Assembly (NCBI GenBank): GCA_964035795.1
Contig: OZ038321.1
Span: forward strand, 9,824,294 to 9,888,293
From: Pterobdella sp. o SKG-2022
Lineage: Eukaryota; Annelida; Clitellata; Hirudinida; Piscicolidae
DNA length: 64,000 nt
Direction: 5' to 3'
Positions 45,586-57,456 of the stretch are shown piece by piece. Under the pieces are notes generated by a model. That model saw nothing but the letters and a program-made list of their open reading frames with translations. It was not told where the DNA came from and did not search any database. Made by a program: the position numbers and the translations under genes. The stretch's first letter is position 1. Each line of letters opens with the position of its first letter.

Positions 45586-47387
45586 TCAAATCTGATCGAA
45601 GCTTTCAAACGCAAGAAAGAAAAAACGATCTTACAAACACCCTACTTGTGGAAAAAGCAAAAAAAGATCTAGACCATGCTTATGATGAAGAACTAAAAAA
45701 TTATGTGAAAAGCAAAATAAAGGAAATCAAAGATGCGCACATAAATCACCATTCTCGACTAGTATGGGATACAGTGAATGAAATGACGAGAAGAAAAGGA
45801 CCAAAACGTGTTCGAATCAAAGCAAGCAACACAAGAATGTCTTGCTATTTGAAAAAATCACTTTCAGAATCTTCTCGGACAATCACCTGAAAATAGATGA
45901 TCAACCTGTACCAAAAGTTTTTGATACTCTCCCAATTAAACCTAGTGAATTTACTGCAATTGAGCTTCAAGGTTCCATTAAGTCTTCAAAATAACAAAAT
46001 TACTGGCCTTGATAGTATACCAATAGAAACATGGAAAACTGGCTGTATGAACGAAAAACTATTAAATGTATGCAACAAAACATATCTTGAAGACGCACCA
46101 AACTGCTGGCTACAAGGTAAAACCTTACCTGTTCCAAAAAAAGGAGACTTGAGTATAGCCAGTAATTATCAAGAAAAAACTATCTTATTCAGCATGCAAA
46201 ATATACAATAAAATGTTGCTCAATAGAATACGTTCAATTTTAGACGAAAAGTTGAGAACAAGCCAAAATGGCTTCAGACCTGGTCGATCCACTCTTGCTC
46301 AAATCCTCACGCTGAAAAGAATAATCGAAGGAGTCAAGTCAAAAACACCACCGGCAGTTATGATTTTTGTGGATTTTCATATAGCTTTTGATTCAATTCA
46401 TAGATGAAAATTAATGGAAATACTAAAAGCCTATGGCATTCCTCTTGAAACTGTAAACGCAATTTCACTTCTATATAAAAACGCTACTGCTAAAGTTATT
46501 TCCCCAGATGGTGATACAAGTTTTTTTCCAATTCATGCAGGAGTTTTTCAGGGAGATACACTAGCGCCCTACCTATTCATAATAGCAGTAGATTATACAA
46601 TGAGAACAGCAATTTCTAATTCAGAAGATTGCGGCTTTACTCTTGAAAAAGCTAAAAGTAGGAGACATCCAGCACTATGTATAACAGAATTAGACTACGC
46701 AGATGATATTGCCCTACTTTCAGACTGTGGATAAAGCTGAAAAACTGTTGCATAGCGTAGAAATGGCAGCCAAACTAATAGGTCTTCACATTAATGAGAA
46801 AAAAACTTAATTTATGACATTTAATCAAAATCCTTCAAAACTCACCACAATAAACAAAAAATGCATAAAACTCACAAACGATTTTTCCTATCTAGGATCC
46901 TGGATATATTCCAACGAGAAAGATGTTGACGTAAGAATCGGTAAAGCTTGGGCTGCTCTACAAAAACTAAATAGTATCTGGAATTCAAATCTGTCAAAAA
47001 ACTTAAAATTAGCATTTTTCCATAGTACAGTGAGCTCTCTGCTACTCTATGGATCAGTACCTGGACATTGACCAAAAAGTTAGAAACAAAGTTCAACGGG
47101 TGCTATAGCAAAATTCCAAGAGTTGTGAATAATGTAAAATGGCCGCGACGTATAAGCCATAATGTACTATACGACAACTTACCAAAGATAACCAATACAG
47201 TTGCAACACAAAGAGTTAGTTTTGCAGAACATTGCTTTCACAGTAAAGAAGTTGTACACAAATTGCTATTTTGGGGACCAAAATGTGGTAAAAATACTAG
47301 AGGAAGACCAACACGAAATTTTATCAACCAACTAACTGATGATACTAATCTTGATAAAGAAGATTTAGAAACAGCTATGACCTAAAG
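45586..47387 (+). pseudogene. RTE-type LINE, second family, RT domain
   Basis: Upstream helical region: KAKKDLDHAYDEELKNYVKS, KDAHINHHSRLVWDTVNEMT. RT in order: NNKITGLDSIPIETWKTGCM, GKTLPVPKKGDLSIASNYQE, SQNGFRPGRSTLAQILTLKR, VDFHIAFDSIHR, GVFQGDTLAPYLFIIAVDYT and LDYADDIALLSDCG with intact YADD. After the RT: NDFSYLGSWIYSNEKDVDVR, LFWGPKCGKNTRGRPTRNFI and EDLETAMT. Five or so stops/frameshifts disable it. The endonuclease is missing (5' truncated). It lies in the long AP2M1 intron. Confidence 0.88.
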
Positions 47388-47389
47388 TC

Positions 47390-50345
47390 ACCTGATCTTT
47401 TCTTTCCAGTTGGCTTTCTTTTCTGTTGACCTTCGACCCTCTATCACCAAAGATCCGCTGAGTGAGTTTATGCGACGCCGGCTCGCCTCTCGTTGCTCTG
47501 CGTATCATCGTTTTGGCTGTGGTGTAGTGATGGTCAACGTCCGTTTGGTCAGCATCAGCCCCCTTCTTCGTCTGAGCATCTGCTAGCTCATTGCCGGTGA
47601 TGCCACAGTGACTCGGGCACCACGTAAAGGTCACCTGGCAACTCCGTGCCGTCAGTATTGAAAGTGTTTTAAGGACGGTGTGTTAGTCCTTGTCGTTGCA
47701 CGGTTGGGATGGGTTTGTTGCCTGAATGCGAAGTAAGACAGATTGGCCATCACTGACATTTCGGGCTTTCTGAACGTGTACTTCCGCCTGGATTACTTGA
47801 AGTGCTTTTTAAACACCGCCTTCATTTCCGCCTGGTAAGAGGAACACCATTTGCCGGGGGGAATGGCAAAATAGCGAAGAACTTGAGGGTCGCTAGGGTG
47901 GCTAGTGGTAACGACAATTCCACCACCACCTGTTCTGGTCTCACACGTTGCTGATCCGTTGGTATACACAAACAGTTCAAAGGTGTTCCAGCCTTCCTCC
48001 AGTCGTTGCAATGCCAATTTCTTGTCAGCTTCAGCGTCCCAGGACTTACTGCCGGAAGTCTCGAAGATATCTTCACCTATCTGCATCCATGGGGGAAAAG
48101 TTCTGGCTGTTTGGCAGGACTGGTATTTCCGAAGATTGACTCCCATACCGCTGCGGCCTTGGCTTGCCAGCTGGGCTATTTCGTGCGTTGATGGGATGAC
48201 TGCTCAGCAATTTGATGACGCGGGTTTTCGGGTGCAATCCTTTTCGACTTTGCTAGGGCTATGGCGCAGAGTTGTGTGGCTCTCGTGCCAATTTTTAAAA
48301 GATTAGCCTCGGCAAGGATCGCCTCCACTGGTGTGGTTTTGACTTGTCCGGTGATAGCTCGTCCCGCAAATCGTTGGCACGTCTCCAGCTTTTCCATAGT
48401 TAAAGACGACACCCACAGTAGCCATGCGGCCGCCGCATATTCAACAGCTGATCTACCTGTCGCGATGCAGGTAGCCCGTAATGTTTGTCGTAGCCCTAGT
48501 TAGTCGTCGCAAGGCATCTCAAAGCACTAGCCTGTCTCTGCACCTTTTTGCCGACAGTCGTTGCATTGGGGGCAAAGGTTAACTGACGATCATATGTGAC
48601 ACCAAGGAATTTGGGGAGGGGATTATACTTAAGTGCGTGGCCACTTAGCTTCAAATTGGGACGCCCGCTAGCTTTGTGCGTGCTGGTGGTGAAAAAGGAG
48701 CATTCTAACTTCTGAACAGAGAGTTCCACCTTCCACTGTGTGCTCCATTCCGCGATGTGGTTCAGGTTAGTTTGCAAGCTCTGTTGTGCTTGTAGTAGAC
48801 CAGAGGCCTGACTCCAAACAGCTACATCGTCTGTGAAAAGGATCACGTTGTATTGAGCGATGCCGTTGGGTAGGTCATTAATATAAAAAAGGAACAGAAG
48901 TGGCGATAAAACTGATCCCTGTGGGACGCCTTGCTTCAAAATGACCGTTTTGCTCTTTTCTCCGTCAAACGTCACCCGTGTAAGTCTGTTGGAAAGTCAA
49001 GCTTGCACCCATCGTAGCATCTTGGTCGGGACTCCCATTTGCAACATTTTGAAAACAAGCGCGTCCCGCCACGTCTCTAGAGTAGTCGATTAGAGCCATT
49101 ACCGTACGCTGCATTGGTACGTGCTGGATCCCATTACTGATAGATTGGGAAAGTCGGAGAAGCTGGTCCTCTGTACTGCGGCCTGTACGGAACACAGCTT
49201 GAAAGTGTGTAAGAAGATTATGACATTCCGCAAAATAGCGTAATCGGTTGGTTACTAGCCTCTCCATAACTTTCCCCATCGTCGAGGTGAGAGAGATTGG
49301 CCGATAGCTATCAAGACACTCGGCGTCTTTGCCTGCTTTAAGTACTGGACGTACATCAGCTATTCTCCGGGCTTGAGGTATCTACATTGTCGACCAGAAT
49401 AGGTTGCAGATTTGTAATAAGATATTAACGGCTATAGGATCAAGGTGGTGAAGGAGTCTGGGATGGATCATGTCAAGTCCGGGGGCTTTGGATGGATTGA
49501 GGCTTTTGAGGGCTGCATTAAGCTCGCTTAGAGTGAACTCTGCATTCCTCGAAGTGAACCGGTTCAGAGCGTAGTAGACCATTCAAAAGCTTCTTGAGAC
49601 CACGGTCCGGTTTTTCGACCTTTAGCGAACTCACACTTCGGTACATTTTGACGAATGCATTCGCCTTCTGCTTTGGGCTGACATAATGTTCGCCGTTTTC
49701 GGAGAGGATACGAGCAGTGTCATAGGTTTTGTTTGTGGTGAGATTACGGAGGATCGACCACATCTCTTTAGTTCCCTTTCCTTTCATCACTTTCCGCTCC
49801 CAAATTTCCGCCTTTCGTTCCCGAACCAGACGTTTCAGATGAGCATCTCGATCTTTGTACTGCTCAGACTGGATACCGGATGTTGCTCTTGCGGTGTCTC
49901 TTTATTTCAGCCTGAGAGATTTCTGTTGTTCTCCAACTCTCTTCAGCCATACCTACGGCTTTGAGACCGATGGGAAATTTTGCGGTGGTAAGGATGGCTG
50001 CGCAAAATGATTCATATGCAGAGGTGATGGAATCATTCTCGTCAGATGAGTTTTGGGATAATCGCTCTTCAAGGTCTGCTGTGTATTCCGAGATGTTGCC
50101 CTTCTTCCAGTTTCACACCAGTCGTTTTGGTCCCTTCCGTTGTTGTGACAAAAGGTGGAGAGTCGTCAAGATTGGCCTGTGGTCGGATGAAAGAGAATCC
50201 AGCGGTGTCCAGTCACAGTGGTGGTGGATGCCATTGTGGACAATGGTGACATCTGGAGAAGAGAAGCCGCCGTAAGCTGGGTCTTGGCGCGTGGCGAGTT
50301 CAACATTTTTCTTTGTTTTGAGCTTTTGTCTTGGTTTTATCAAGG
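47390..50345 (-). pseudogene. Vingi/ingi-like LINE, 5'-truncated (V2)
   Basis: Starts within the endonuclease (DVTIVHNGIHHHCDWTPLDS with LSSDHRPI, the SDH motif intact). Then KGTKEMWSILRNLTTNKTYD, FTLSELNAALKSLNPSKAPG with LDMIHP, SYRPISLTSTMGKVMERLVT, MALIDYSRD, LKQGVPQGSVLSPLLFLFYI with NDLP, and ILFTDDVAVWSQ (TDD in place of ADD). RNase H: LFVYTNGSATCETRTGGGGI and FTWCPSHCGITGNELADAQT. The sequence is cut off tail-to-tail against the RTE copy at 47387. It is related to but clearly distinct from V1. Confidence 0.87.
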
Positions 50346-50499
50346 CCCGCTAGCCCATTTTTTCAAGGCATTTTTTGTTACTGTGACAATATTTATGAGT
50401 GGACGCCCTTTTTGTTTTTTACCACTTGTATAAGTTTGCAGCAATTTTTTAGAGCTTGTCTAAGTTTCGTTTTATCTATTTTTATATATTTTTGAGACA

Positions 50500-51335
50500 A
50501 TTTATTTATATTTTTTCAAACTATTGGTTTTTTTTATTTGACAGCTAAAGCTTGCAATTACTACTCTGTGATCAGCGTCTACATCAGTGTACTTCTTGAG
50601 TTTAAACAAGTCTAATAATTTATTTTTTACGGTGATGTAATCTATTTGATTAAATATTTTCTTGATTGTATTATTTTTCCAAGTTGTGATGTTACAGTAT
50701 TTATGTCTGAATTTAGTGTTGGTAGCTGTATGCTTTGCTTCCAGCATTGCCTCACTCAAAAAAAATAAATTTTCATTAATGCTCTCTTTTCCAAATTTTT
50801 TTACTGAACTGTCCAATTTAGCATTGAAATCTCCTAACTCAATGTCTGAATTTTAATGGCAGAGATTGGCTTTTTATAAAACTCTTCTCTTTTTTTAGTC
50901 TCAAAGACATTTGTTGGAGAATATTATAAAGATATTGAGATAAAAATGTTTTTACCCAGTAGTTTCCAATTTCAACTCAATATTTAAAATCCTTTCATCA
51001 AGAGAAGAGAAGTTAAACTCAAGATCTTTCTTCACTACAAACCCAATGTCATGATGTTTTGATTTATTTTTTTCTGGCAGGGTCATTATGTAGTTTTCTC
51101 TTTGAATTATCCTTTCATTTTGGTGTTTTGTATTTTGTATTTCGAGCAGCAAGAGGTTTCTTTTAGCACACTTCATATATGTATTCTATCTTCGAATCGC
51201 TATTTATTCCTTGGACGTTAAAAGTGACTAAGTTCATTCTTTTTTGCATTTTCTTCGTTGTTGGTTAGAAGGCTCGTAAGATCCTTGCGACGGCATCACT
51301 CGTCGGCCACAGTCTTTGTTATCAACATTAATATT
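50500..51335 (-). pseudogene. RTE-like endonuclease fragment
   Basis: Reading leftward: NLVTFNVQGINSDSKIEYIY, HDIGFVVKKDLEFNFSSLDE with RILNIELKLETTG, then ANTKFRHKYC-like TNTKFRHKYCNITTWKNNTI, KKIFNQIDYITVKNKLLDLF and DADHRVVIASF. FNVQGI and the DHR triad are the two ends of an exonuclease/endonuclease/phosphatase fold; the GDFN segment between them is broken. No RT follows on this strand. Confidence 0.78.
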
Positions 51336-51339
51336 TTTA

Positions 51340-52635
51340 AAAAAAAAATAAGGTAAAGGTGATGCTTCAAACAGATCAAATTATAGAGGTTTGAAGTTAA
51401 TTGGAAAAGTTATTAAGGTCTTAGAACGCATGATGGAAGAATTCATCAAAGGGTGATGATTGGTGAAATGCAAGGTTGTGGTGCAACTGACGCCATATTT
51501 ATTCTCACTCAATTACAAGAAAATGCATCTGGTTGCTGGTACGCCCCTCTACCAAGCCTTTGTTGACTTGGGGAAAGTCTTTGAAGGGGTGTCACTAGAA
51601 GTGGTTTGGTGCATTATGCAAAAGTTGAGGTTGATGAATGGCTTTCAAAAGTTGTACACTCAATGTACAAGGAAGTGAGAAGCGGGGTGAGGGTAGGTAA
51701 CGAGAATAAAAGCTCGTTTGCCGTTCGGGTAGGATTTCATCAAGGTTCTGTTCATAGTCCATTACTTTTTGTTATTGGGGTGAAAGCTCTTTCTATGAAG
51801 TTTCGTACAGGTTTTCTTTGGGAAATCTTGAATGTTGATGAATTGAGTGCTCAGTCCCTGAATGAACTTCTTTCGAAGTTGAACACAGAGATTAGAGATG
51901 GAGAAGAAAGAGTTGAATATAGGTAAGACAAACTAGTAGTCTCTGGTTCAAATCTTGTTGAAATCTGGGAAGTATTTTTGTGGTGTGGATAGTATTACTT
52001 TTTACTGTGGTGGCTGCAAATAATGGGTGCACATGAAATGAAGTAACAAGAGGTTTTGATGAAATACTGGAAATTGTTCCAAAGTTCTGTTATCTTGGAG
52101 ATATGTTGGTGGATGCGAGCTTGCTTCAATAGCACGGTCTGATAAGCTTCGTCAACTTTTGTTTGCTAACTTTTTAAAATCTATATTGAACAGAGGCCGT
52201 AACTAACCTGTTTTTGGTATCATGTTACATGCTGCTAAAACATGGACTGTAACAGTATCCACATTGAACTGTTTCCCACGAAACGATTTGGCCATGACTC
52301 GCTGGATGTGCAACGTTAAGGCAAATAGTAACGTTCATTCTGACTCATTTCTCGATACATTTGGCAATCAGAATGTCGAGTTAGTCCTTTGTACCAGCGT
52401 AGCACAAGTTTTGTTTCGCAGATACTAAAATTAGAGTTAGGTTCCTCAAGAAGCTCCGTAAGCCAAAAGTACTCAGAACGAACTTGTAGTGAATGACAAA
52501 AGAAAGCTAGGCATGGCTTGTGCGAGCCTCTTCAATCGCTCTGAGTGGAAATGCCGACCCTAAAATAGCTGTTTCAAAAACCCCAACTCTTGGTAAAGGA
52601 AAACGGGATATAAACAGGAATTGATTGATTGATAC
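51340..52635 (+). pseudogene. Family A LINE 3' half (A3)
   Basis: GLKLIGKVIKVLERMMEEFI (with frameshifts), then VDLGKVFEGVSLEVVWCIMQ, SKVVHSMYKEVRSGVRVGNE, AVRVGFHQGSVHSPLLFVIG and a decayed NVDEL box where YADDL belongs, then LNCFPRNDLAMTRWMCNVKA. The 3' end is CCAACTCTTGGTAAAGGAAA, CGGGATATAAACAGGAATTG, ATTGATTGATA. The A-rich start abuts the endonuclease fragment on the other strand. Confidence 0.82.
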
Positions 52636-52639
52636 TTTG

Positions 52640-53280
52640 AAAAACTGTCTTCAGGTGATAATGGAAAGCAAAGGGAAAAACAATATGGATGAACTAACTA
52701 AATCGTATGATATGAATTTTTTTTTAATAAATTATCAATTATGAAATCAGGATATAATTAATTATAGTTTATGAATTATATGAAAAGTTAAAACAACAAA
52801 CACAGTATTTATTAAATGACACGAAGCTTTTCGTAAGGCTAGCTTACATTGTATTAATAAATACTTTTTGTTTGTTGTCCTTACTTTTAGATTCAGGCTA
52901 TTATACTTTACATGAAAAGATGTTTTATCCCTTATTCCAGGGAATTTAATTTGGTTTTTGAAGTATATATTTTGAAGCCTGTAATAATAATAATAATAAT
53001 AAATCATATAATTTTTTTCAGCTGAAAAATAAACCTATTTAATCTCACATAATTTCAAACATAAGTAGAAGAGGGTTTACAAATATTATAAATGAAGAAA
53101 TATCAAAGTTTTTCAAGTCGAGCCTGAATAATCAAGTGATTTACATAATCAGTTTTTATATGAAACAGTTTATGAAATTATATATTGAAAAAAATCTAGA
53201 AAAATTGTCTTTTTTATTATAGTTTAGATTTAAATACTAGGTATAAGCACTCATTTTTATTACACAATGAAAAGGTCAAA
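52640..53280. other. AT-rich, possible LINE tail
   Basis: The minus strand at 52762-52990 has an open stretch (FPGIRDKTSFHVKYNSLNLK) preceded by (TAA)n; it could be the 3' end of an L2/CR1-like element but motifs are too weak to call. The rest is featureless. Confidence 0.3.
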
Positions 53281-55230
53281 ATGATGATGATGATGATGCT
53301 TGTCCTTCGTAGGCAAAGATGACCACATATTTTATTACTGGGTTCTGTGAGTGCGAAAATGACTAGTCAGGCTAATCCTCGCACTGAAATGCCTTGTAAA
53401 GTGTGGACAGAGATATGCCAAGATAGAACCAAACTGAGAGGCAGTGCTCGCTCTTGTTTTGCAAAGCTGGCGTTGCTGCTTCTGCTCTTTTACACGTTTC
53501 GCTTCAAAGCTTGACACACCAATGAAAACAGCACTGCGCCAAGCAGTCCGGTTTTCGGCCATTTCTCCTCAAGTGTCCAAATTAATGCTGCAGTATTTCA
53601 GAGAAGCCTCCAGCGTGTTCTTCTATCACTTCTTTTGTCCTTTAAGAGAGCGCTTGTCTTCATTCAGCTCATCGTAAAGCAGTCGCTTTGGCAGACGCTC
53701 GTTGGGCATTCTGAGTACTTGCTCTGCCCATCTGAGCTGGGAGCACTTGAGAATCGCATAAATGCTCTTAATTTTAGCTCTTTTGAGTACTTCTGTGGCG
53801 GACACTTTGTTCTGCCGTTTGATGAGAAGCCATTTCTGATGGCATCGCATGTGGAAAGTGTTCAGCTGCCTGGCGTGACGACTATACACAGTCTATGTTT
53901 AGAATGCGTACAGTAGTTAAGGAAGGACGACTGCACGGCACACCTTCAGCTTGGTCAAAAGGCTGATCCCTCTTTTCTTCCAAACCTCTTTGAGTCTGTC
54001 GTTGGCCGTGATGATTGGTTCTGTGTAGGGGACTTAGGGGCCGGCTGGAATTCTTGATACTTATTGTCAGGCCGATGTCGTCATAGGCTTTGGCAAACCC
54101 GTTCATGTTTTCCTGCTTGTTCGACTGTGTGCTTTGCCCAGCGTTCAAAAAATTTCTTCTTGTCTGTGGTCAGTACGTTTCCATCTGCGCTAAAGAGGAA
54201 AGACGATCCAGACGAAGTTGGTCTGTAGACAGTCTTGAGTACACTGTAGAAGTTCTTCAAGTCATTGCGATCAGCAAAAAATTGGATCTCGTTGGGCAAT
54301 TTATCTTTCATTTGACGCAGCTCTAGCTGTAAACTTCTGATGTTGCAGAATGCAGCTTTCTTCACCGCTGATGACGGGTCGTTAAGGTGTACTCTGTGTA
54401 GACGGTGTTTCTCATCAAACATGAACTGAATGCGTTCGTGTTTCCATCAAACCAATCTTGGTGTTTTTGTTTAGTAGAACCCACCACTTCTAAGGCTGCA
54501 GCATAGACAATATTTCTGAATGTCACCTAGTCAGACTCAGCATCTTGTGAGTCAAAGCTCTGCTGTTGCAGCTCGCTGTCGAGCTCTTTAGCCATGCGTG
54601 TTCAATGTAATCTTTATTAAGCTTGGAAACATTCAGACGTTTTGGGGTCTTTTTTGCCTACTGAAGTCTGTGCAGCTGAATTCTGATGTTCAGCTTTGAG
54701 ACCAACAATCAATGGTCTGTTCAACACTGCTTCACACATGACTTTCGTGACTGACGTCTTTCTTGTCTCTGCCTGACGATGACGTAGTCTAGCAAGTGCC
54801 AGGGCTTGGATCGAGGATGCATCCAAATCATCTTGTTACGGCTGGGTGGGCAAAAGACTATGTTGGTGATTAAAAGCTCGTGAGCTGCCCAGAATTCCAG
54901 TAGCAGTGAGCCATTGCTGTAGCATCTGCCTACTCCATTTACCCTAGAACTCTTGCCCATGATGGGTTATCAGTGCCGAAATCACCATGAATGACGAGTT
55001 TGTCTGCTTTGGACACAGTAGCAATTGTCGCTTGCAGGTCTTTATAAAACTTACCTTTGACCTCATCAGGGCTGGTAATGGTGGAGGCGTAGGCGCTGAT
55101 CAGAATGGCCTATCACTTTCTGGGCAGAAACGGACGATCATCAGACGATCACCGATAGCCTTGTGAGGCGCAGCTAGCTTGTTGACCAGATTGGATTTGA
55201 TGACGAATCCAACTTTTGTTTCACGGCATT
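53281..55230 (-). pseudogene. Family C LINE lacking its RT core
   Basis: Endonuclease (55120-54720): [14 protein letters not shown], then [40 protein letters not shown] and MHPRSKPWHLLDYVIVRQRQ. Linker (54422-54081): FDEKHRLHRVHLNDPSSAVK, FFADRNDLKNFYSVLKTVYR. It then passes within a few codons to the post-RT part: AYDDIGLTISIKNSS, RHARQLNTFHMRCHQKWLLI, LKCSQLRWAEQVLRMPNERL with PKRLLYDELNEDKRSLKGQK. The whole RT palm, including ADD, is deleted while both ends remain. The 3' tail is (CAT)n at 53281-53297. Confidence 0.82.
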
Positions 55231-57300
55231 ACCAACAATAACTTCTGATAGGCCTATAATCCAAAGGTGGCGCTAAATTGAGACAGCGGGGACATACGTA
55301 AGGCTGATTCTTCAGTCTTCCAGTCAAACCACTACATCTTTTGTGGACCCAATGAGAGCATGTCGAGCAAAAAACTGAGTTGACGCCAACACCTTTGCGG
55401 CATACCCTGCAAGGAAAAGCTCCAGAATCCCTCAAGTTTTCAGAACCGAGTAATATGAATTTTGTTTTTTTGGAGTTTCCCCGCATCTATTTCCAGTTTC
55501 CATTTTTCAAATTTTGATATACAATCGTCTAGCGATTCTGAGATCAAAACCAGGTCATCAGCATATAAAAGTTCCCAAGGAACACCGGTTCTTAACTCTC
55601 TAGACAAAGCTTCCAAAACAAGAATAAAAAGTTAAGGACTCCATACAGATCCTTGATGTACACCAACATTTACACCAAACTCATCGCTGAGCTGGTTATT
55701 AATGCGTACTCGACTTTTTGCTCCAATATATATGCTCTGAACTACACGGACAGCCCATTCTTCAACCCCGAGCTTTCTCAATGCCCACCAAGTCACTTTG
55801 CGCGGAACTCGATCAAAGGCCTTCTCTAAATCGACGAAAACAAAAAAGAGTGGTTTTTTGACGGCTAGATATTTTTCCTGCAACTGACCAACAATAAAAA
55901 CTGCATCAGTGGCGTTTCTACCAGAAACGAAGCCAAACTGCATCTCATCAATATCCACCATCTTCCTGATTCGTCACTCTACGACGTGCTCAACAAGCTT
56001 CATCACATGATCTGTCAGCTTGAGGCCTCTATAATTTCCACGATCCAAAGCATCCCCCTTACCTTTGTAGAGGTTATCAATGATGCTATCACGCCAATCA
56101 TCAGGAACAACACCTTCAGCAATAACTGATTTCATGAAGTGGGCCAACACTTCTAAACCTACAGAACCAGACGCCTTTAACATTTTGGCCACTATGCCAG
56201 AAGGTTCTGCTGTTTTGCGAAACTTTATTTTCTTAATGGCATCACTGACCTGTGACTGTGTGACAGAAGGAGGAGGGCCAAGGATCGGTGAAACAAAAGA
56301 AAGAGACTTGCTAGACCAATCTAACTCAACATTTGATAGCCTTTTATGATGTTCAACCCAGGCATTCATTTTTTGGGCATCATTTAAAGTGAGTTCACCA
56401 GCATCATTTTTGACACATATATCACCTATTACATCACGGTTATGACTGTCCATCTGCCTGGCCAAGTTATATGTTTCATTACGGCCGGATGTAATAACAG
56501 AAAATGCATACCTTTCCGCTTCGCTTTTTGCCAACCAAACAAGACGCTTAGCAACACGCTTAGACTCTTTATAAGCTTCTTTAGCTATGTTAGCTTTATT
56601 ATATAGTCCTTGAATTTGAAGCTTTTTAAAAGCCTTATAAGGGTTTCATTTTTCATTCACAGCGTCATCTACACTGGCGTTCCACCACCATGTTTGGCGT
56701 TTCCACTGGTGGTTCAGAGATGTACCACAGACCTCTGAAGAGGTTTCAAGAAGGGACTTTTTGAGATGAGTACGTATTTCCTCCACGTTTGGAAAATTCA
56801 TGATTTGAGCCGATGTTGACTTAGCGTTTAAAGAAATGACACTCTTTTGCAACTGCTGGATCTCGGAGTTTCCAAGTTCGAAGACGAGGGTTAAACTTCC
56901 GCTTCACACTTCTTCGTATAGTGTGAACAAGATCACAGACTAACAGATGGTGTTGCAATGCACATTCCTCTCCAGGAATGACTTTGACATTCTTTACCTT
57001 ACTTTGAAAGTTTTTCGATAAAGAATGAAGTCAATCTGTGACTTGGAACCACCGGAGTTATAGGTCACAAGACGGGACTCCCTTTTCATAAAACAAGTGT
57101 TGGCGACAAAAAGATTGTTGGCCATTGCGAATTCTAGAATCCGCTCACCTTCAGAGTTACAAGTGCCATAACTAAAACTGCCATGCACGTCTTCAAAACC
57201 ACCAGCTTTCTCACCAACATGCCCATTCCAGTCACCCAATGGGATGAGAATCTCAGAAGATGGTACTTTTGAGACATTTCTGCAACTCATGTATATTCAT
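55231..57300 (-). pseudogene. Family A LINE, best-preserved copy (A5)
   Basis: Endonuclease: SEILIPLGDWNGHVGEKAGG, FEDVHGSFSYGTCNSEGERI, GGSKSQIDFILYRKTFKVR. Spacer: HQWKRQTWWWNASVDDAV. RT (56534-55500): SQVSDAIKKIKFRKTAEPSG, DDWRDSIIDNLYKGKGDALD, GNYRGLKLTDHVMKLVEHVV, MQFGFVSGRNATDAVFIVGQ, VFVDLEKAFDRVPRKVTWWA, GVHQGSVWSP, and LLYADDLVLISESLDD with an intact catalytic box. After a frameshift near 55490 comes a cysteine/histidine finger, CRVCRKGVGVNSVFCSTCSH with WVHKRCSG and CPRC, spaced like a PHD finger. It stops at 55231 where the family C element begins, so the C-terminal domain is lost. Confidence 0.88.
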
Positions 57301-57456
57301 GGAAAAATTTTTGAAAATATCGACAAAAGCCTCAATTACTGAATTTAGGGTATGAAGTTGCTATACGACCACTTGTAAATCCCGCTTAATTTTAAAAGAT
57401 GCGGAAATTAAATCAACTTATTTGTATTTGCATATGAAATATTATATAGTGGAAAA

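Noticed and set aside
47905..50433. Plus-strand open frames
   Set aside because: Antisense shadows of the V2 element.
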